A stretch of DNA of 9,588 nt from Methylacidiphilaceae bacterium UBA1321 (GTDB lineage Bacteria; Verrucomicrobiota; Verrucomicrobiia; Methylacidiphilales; UBA1321): positions 1 through 9,588 of the forward strand of contig DBTH01000060.1 in the NCBI GenBank assembly GCA_002306945.1, given 5' to 3'. The translations under genes and the position numbers were made by a program. The notes under the pieces are model-generated. The model did no database searches and was not told the DNA's origin. It was given only the letters and a program-made list of their open reading frames with translations. Below, one piece after another: positions 6,837-9,588 of the stretch. Each line of letters begins with the position of its first letter. Position 1 is the first letter of the stretch.

Positions 6837-6864
6837 AGGATAGCAATGCCCCGTGACGGGTCAA
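6837..6864 (-). promoter_or_regulatory. Candidate promoter of the bamD-lptE operon with extended -10
   Basis: Read on the minus strand, TTGACC (6864-6859) is followed by 16 bp and TATCCT (6842-6837). The -10 is preceded by TGC, an extended -10 feature. The expected first transcribed base is near 6830, one base before the ATG at 6829, so the mRNA would be nearly leaderless. This agrees with the absence of a Shine-Dalgarno. Confidence 0.45.
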
Positions 6865-6893
6865 GCCGCATACGATGAGGCGTAAAAGGGCTT

Positions 6894-7085
6894 TGAGACG
6901 AAACTAACGAAAGACAAACGGAATTTACGGGGATTGGAGAAAGAGCGGAAAGATTTTATCAGGGACTCAGGAAATCAAGAAGGTAAAGGACGTAAATCGA
7001 AAGCTCAAACCTGATATCTGGAACCTCGTACTTGGAACGTTCTGCTGCCGTTCACTGAAAACCGAAAACTTCGAACTGAAAACTT
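6894..7085 (+). repeat. Left arm of the aguA-flanking inverted repeat (modules A, B, D, C')
   Basis: This gap (6830-7098) carries, in order, module A at 6898-6929, module B at 6952-6983, a D segment with GAACCTCGTACTT at 7021-7033 and an inverted module C at 7051-7085. The right arm at 8247-8430 has the same modules in reversed order and orientation. Pairwise matches by eye are: A 29 of 32 (against 8395-8426), B 18 of 19 (6956-6974 against 8363-8381), D core 12 of 13 (against 8294-8306), and C 34 of 35 (against 8247-8281). Sequence between the modules is poorly conserved. No open frame or transposase is present. Confidence 0.85.
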
Positions 7086-7089
7086 CCTT

Positions 7090-7107
7090 CCCGCCCTATC
7101 AGGCGGG
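7090..7107 (-). terminator. GC-rich stem-loop across the aguA stop codon (possible terminator)
   Basis: CCCGCC at 7090-7095 pairs with GGCGGG at 7102-7107 around a 6-nt loop that includes the TGA stop of aguA (7101-7099). On the minus strand the stem is followed by AAGGAAGTTTTC, not an immediate T run, so it is an imperfect candidate for intrinsic termination. It could also protect the 3' end of the mRNA. Confidence 0.35.
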
Positions 7108-8139
7108 TTGCTGCTGGGTGATGCAGTGGAAGGAGCCGAGGCCCCAGATGAGTTCAGTCCCGTCGATGGGAACGACGCGGCGGGTGGGGAAAAGCTTTTG
7201 CAGGGTGGCGCGGGCTTTCTCGTCGTTGACCGGGTGACGGTAGACGGGTAGGAGGACGACTTTGTTGCCGATGTAGAAATTGGCGTAACTGGCCGGGAGG
7301 CGTTGGCCTTCGTATTCGATCCGGCCCGGCATGGGCAGGTCAATGACGGTGAGGGGTTCGTCCTTGGCGGTGGTCATCGTTTCGAGGCGACGGCGGTTCT
7401 CGCGCAAGAGCGCATAGTTTTCGTCGGCGGGATCGTCTTCAATAATGGTTACGACCGTGCTCGGAGCGACGAAGCGCGTAAGGTCGTCAACGTGGCCGTC
7501 GGTGTCGTCGCCGACAATGCCTTCGCCGAGCCACAAGATTTTGCTCAGGCCGAGATAATCGCAAAGGTAGCGTTCGATCTCGGCTTTCGAGAGATGCGGG
7601 TTGCGATTCGGATTGAGCAGGCATGATTCGGTGGTGAGGAGGGTGCCTTCGCCGTTGGGGTCGATGGAGCCTCCTTCCATCACGATGCCGGGTTGGAAGA
7701 GGGGGAGATTCAGGAGCTTGGCGACGTGTTGGGGGACGGCGTCGTCGAGATCACATGGGGGATATTTACCGCCCCAGGCGTTGTAATTCCAGTCGACAAC
7801 GGCGAGCTCACCGCTGGCTTTTTTGACGAAAATCGGCCCGTGATCGCGGCACCACGGTTCGTAGGCGGGGAAGCGGTGGAGGAAGATGCGGGAGCCGACG
7901 GGGGCGTTGACGGCTTTGAGAGCGGCGAGGGCTTCGGATTCGACGGCGTCGTTGAAGATGTTGATGTGGACTTCTTCGCCTTCGCTCAGCGTGAGGGCCA
8001 TGTTGGCCCAGATGGCGGGAACGGCTTCGTAGCGGTCGGGAAAACTGATGCCATCGCGGCGCGGCCAAGTCAGCCATGTCGCGCGATGGGGTTCCCATTC
8101 GGCGGGCATGCGGTATCCGAGAGAGGCGGGAGTGGACAT
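7099..8139 (-). CDS. aguA: Agmatine deiminase (agmatine iminohydrolase)
   Basis: This 346-residue protein is a clear member of the Porphyromonas-type peptidyl-arginine deiminase/agmatine deiminase family, with normal length. It hydrolyses agmatine to N-carbamoylputrescine and ammonia in the cytoplasm. Key motifs in order are: the N-terminal MPAEWEPHRATWLTWP (11-26), WCRDHGPIF (96-104) with the substrate-binding Arg and Asp, EGGSID (155-160), GDDTDGHVDDLTRF (210-223) with the catalytic His216, and the C-terminal GLGSFHCITQQQPA with nucleophile Cys339. The upstream gene encodes the next enzyme, so together they give putrescine; the arginine decarboxylase that would supply agmatine is not in the window. 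No Shine-Dalgarno precedes ATG 8139; a module C copy (8144-8167) begins only 4 bp upstream. The 349-bp gap to aguB is wide for an operon and full of repeats, so separate transcription is possible. Confidence 0.95.
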   Translation of the reverse strand: MSTPASLGYRMPAEWEPHRATWLTWPRRDGISFPDRYEAVPAIWANMALTLSEGEEVHINIFNDAVESEALAALKAVNAPVGSRIFLHRFPAYEPWCRDHGPIFVKKASGELAVVDWNYNAWGGKYPPCDLDDAVPQHVAKLLNLPLFQPGIVMEGGSIDPNGEGTLLTTESCLLNPNRNPHLSKAEIERYLCDYLGLSKILWLGEGIVGDDTDGHVDDLTRFVAPSTVVTIIEDDPADENYALLRENRRRLETMTTAKDEPLTVIDLPMPGRIEYEGQRLPASYANFYIGNKVVLLPVYRHPVNDEKARATLQKLFPTRRVVPIDGTELIWGLGSFHCITQQQPA

Positions 8140-8143
8140 AAAA

Positions 8144-8246
8144 AAGTTTTCAGTTCGGAGTTTTCAGAAAGGCTTTTAGACGGAATTAACGGAATTTACG
8201 AAAATTAAAGACAATGGATTTTATCAGGAACTCAGGAAATCAAGAA
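8144..8246 (+). repeat. Modules C (short), A and B just upstream of aguA
   Basis: A truncated module C (8144-8167, matching 8247-8270 at 23 of 24 bases) is followed by module A (8176-8206) and module B (8217-8246), and then the full module C of the right arm begins. Module A here shows the 9-bp build clearly: ACGGAATTA, ACGGAATTT, ACGAAAATT at 8180-8206. The 28 nt at 8168-8195 are identical to 9451-9478. Module B at 8217-8246 is identical to 4031-4060. The block fills the 5' region of aguA, where a promoter or leader would be expected; no convincing promoter was found in it. Confidence 0.85.
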
Positions 8247-8472
8247 AAGTTTTCAGTTCGGAGTTTTCGGTTTTCAGTGAAAGGCAGGAAGAGGAAGTAG
8301 GAGGTTCTAAGTTCCGGCTTCCGCCACTCAGTTGTTTCTATTCCACCCTTCCATCTTCCGGCTTTCCTGAGTTCCTGATAAGCCTTTCGCCTTTCGTAAA
8401 TTCCGTTTGTCTTCCGTCAATTTCGTTCACCGCCTTTTCCCTAATTCCATAAATTCCGTTAATTCCGTCTAA
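8247..8472 (-). repeat. Right arm of the aguA-flanking inverted repeat, plus an extra module A
   Basis: Module C at 8247-8281 is followed by D (GAACCTCCTACTT on the minus strand at 8306-8294), inverted B (8363-8381), inverted A (8395-8426) and a further inverted A (8442-8472). The first 180 or so bases mirror the left arm at 6894-7085. The last module A gives a perfect 22-nt inverted match with 8176-8197, so the gap also contains a second, nested inverted repeat. Together with 8144-8246 this accounts for nearly all of the 349-bp gap between aguB and aguA; 8473-8488 has no recognisable signal. Confidence 0.85.
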
Positions 8473-8488
8473 GATGTATTTGTCTTTT

Positions 8489-9382
8489 TTAGTCGATGAG
8501 GCGTTTGGTGAGGTCGCCGTAGGCGTCGATGCGGCGGTCGCGCAGGAAGGGCCAATGGGTGCGGGTGACGTTGACGTCTTCGAGATTGATTTCGGTCACG
8601 AGGATTTCCTCCTTGTCGACGCTGCCCTTGGCAAGGATCTGACCGGAGGTTCCGGCGATGAAGCTTTGACCCCAGAATTCGATGCCGTCGCCGCCGACAG
8701 GTTGTTCCAGTCCGATGCGGTTAGCCACAGCGACGTAGCAACCGTTGGCAACGGCGTGGGAGCGCTGGATGGTTTCCCAGGCGAGGTGCTGATTGGTTCC
8801 GTACCGGGATTTTTCCGACGGATGCCAGCCGATGGCGGTCGGGTAGAAAAGGATTTGCGCGCCGCTCATGGCGGTGAGGCGGGCGGCTTCGGGATACCAC
8901 TGGTCCCAGCAGATGAGCACGCCGATGCGGCCGTAGCGCGTATTCCACGTGCGGAAACCGAGATCGCCCGGCGTGAAGTAGAATTTCTCGTAAAAGAGCG
9001 GGTCGTCGGGGATGTGCATCTTGCGGTACATGCCGAGGTAGGAACCGTCCGCGTCGATGATGACGGCGGTGTTGTGGTAGAGACCGGCGGTGCGTTTTTC
9101 AAAGAGGGATGCGACGATGACGACGCCGAGTTTTTTGGCGAGTTCCTGAAAGGCGCGGGTGCTGGGGCCGTTGGGGATTTCCTCGGCGAGTTCGAAGTTC
9201 TTGTGGTCTTCGCTCTGGCAGAAGTATTGCGAGCGGAAGAGTTCCTGGGTGCAGATGATTTGCGCGCCGGAAGCGGCGGCTTTTTCGACGAGAGCCAGTT
9301 GCCGCTGGAGATTATTGGCAGGGTCGGCGACAGCGTGGGTCTGGATGATGCCCAGTTTCACGAGAGAGGACGGTTTCGTCAT
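8489..9382 (-). CDS. aguB: N-carbamoylputrescine amidase (nitrilase family)
   Basis: This 297-residue protein belongs to the carbon-nitrogen hydrolase (nitrilase) superfamily and has the usual length for AguB. It hydrolyses N-carbamoylputrescine to putrescine, CO2 and ammonia in the cytoplasm. The catalytic triad is visible: Glu47 in CTQELF, Lys121 in YRKMHIPDD and Cys158 in LICWDQWYPEAARL. Other typical AguB segments are FYEKFYF-like YEKFYFTPGD (131-140), the YPTAIGWHP-type stretch after the nucleophile, NRIGLE (about 220) and the C-terminal RDRRIDAYGDLTKR. Its partner aguA is the next gene on the strand, which supports the substrate assignment over other nitrilase relatives such as beta-ureidopropionase. 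The ATG at 9382 has no Shine-Dalgarno, and upstream sequence to 9450 shows no strong promoter (a lone CATAAT lies on the minus strand near 9440). Confidence 0.95.
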   Translation of the reverse strand: MTKPSSLVKLGIIQTHAVADPANNLQRQLALVEKAAASGAQIICTQELFRSQYFCQSEDHKNFELAEEIPNGPSTRAFQELAKKLGVVIVASLFEKRTAGLYHNTAVIIDADGSYLGMYRKMHIPDDPLFYEKFYFTPGDLGFRTWNTRYGRIGVLICWDQWYPEAARLTAMSGAQILFYPTAIGWHPSEKSRYGTNQHLAWETIQRSHAVANGCYVAVANRIGLEQPVGGDGIEFWGQSFIAGTSGQILAKGSVDKEEILVTEINLEDVNVTRTHWPFLRDRRIDAYGDLTKRLID

Positions 9383-9450
9383 AGATCAGAAATTTCCAAC
9401 AGAATCGCGCGGCTGTCCATCACGACTTTTGTGAAATTATGGGAAAGACG

Positions 9451-9572
9451 AAAGGCTTTTAGACGGAATTAACGGAATGGACGGAATTAGGGGAAGGCAA
9501 AGGCAGGAAGGTTTTTGACGAAATTAACGAAGGTTTATTTGGGAAAGGTAAAAGGCTTTATCGGGAACTTAG
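9451..9572 (+). repeat. Modules A, A and degenerate B upstream of aguB
   Basis: Module A at 9459-9489 has three 9-bp units in a row (ACGGAATTA, ACGGAATGG, ACGGAATTA at 9463-9489). A second, shorter A lies at 9515-9530, and a decayed module B at 9557-9572 (TTTATCGGGAACTTAG, two changes from the usual core). The block starts 68 bp upstream of aguB and is close to the right edge of the window, so it may continue. The final bases, 9573-9588, show nothing recognisable. Confidence 0.75.
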
Positions 9573-9588
9573 CCGTAACTATTCAAAA

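Noticed and set aside
6894..8430. Insertion sequence or composite transposon carrying aguA
   Set aside because: There is no transposase between the arms, no clear short target duplication at the outer edges, and the arms are modular rather than uniform. It is kept as a hypothesis in the findings, not called as a mobile element.
8474..9472. Long open frame on the plus strand (332 codons) opposite aguB
   Set aside because: The minus strand has the full nitrilase catalytic triad, and the plus-strand product is compositionally skewed without motifs.
4011..9572. CRISPR array
   Set aside because: The repeats are dispersed among genes, occur in both orientations and have no regular unique spacers; no cas gene is present.
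1..9588. tRNA, rRNA or known riboswitch
   Set aside because: No cloverleaf with a 3' CCA-type end, conserved rRNA segment or recognisable riboswitch core was found on reading the intergenic regions of both strands.

Overview
The window looks like a chromosomal segment of a Gram-negative, LPS-bearing bacterium with moderately high GC. It encodes a LptE-type lipoprotein, a BamD-type TPR protein and a two-step agmatine-to-putrescine pathway. Most starts lack a convincing Shine-Dalgarno sequence. This combination, and the style of the proteins (for example a BamD-like protein whose mature N-terminus reads ALVWRPGEGW), fits Verrucomicrobiota, perhaps an Opitutae-like lineage. That assignment is inference from gene content, not a database result.

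Layout. Positions 1-2481 (+ strand) hold the 3' end of a family-2 glycosyltransferase, then a 705-residue protein joining a class I methyltransferase domain to a helical region and a C-terminal coiled coil. This looks like the edge of a surface-polysaccharide cluster. Positions 2706-3989 (+) encode a membrane-anchored ABC-type sugar-binding protein with no permease or ATPase gene nearby. Positions 4146-5237 are a compact divergent locus of three short proteins with ribbon-helix-helix (RHH) character, one leftward and two overlapping rightward. A short sequence, TGTATTACA, is mirrored at the two divergent starts. From 5262 to the end all genes are on the minus strand: bamD-like and lptE-like genes sharing a 4-bp overlap (outer-membrane assembly), then aguA (agmatine deiminase) and, upstream of it, aguB (N-carbamoylputrescine amidase). 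The last two convert agmatine to putrescine.

The most unusual content is noncoding. All five gaps longer than 100 bp (2482-2705, 3990-4145, 6830-7098, 8140-8488, 9383-9588) carry pieces of one modular interspersed repeat. Module A is built on a 9-bp unit, ACGGAATTA. Module B has the core TTATCAGGAACTCAGGAAA. Module C is a 35-bp segment containing three GTTTTC words. Copies occur in both orientations. Around aguA they form two arms of about 185-190 bp with the same module order, inverted relative to each other, so that aguA lies inside a large imperfect inverted repeat. No coding sequence carries these modules. No tRNA, rRNA, CRISPR array or transposase was seen.
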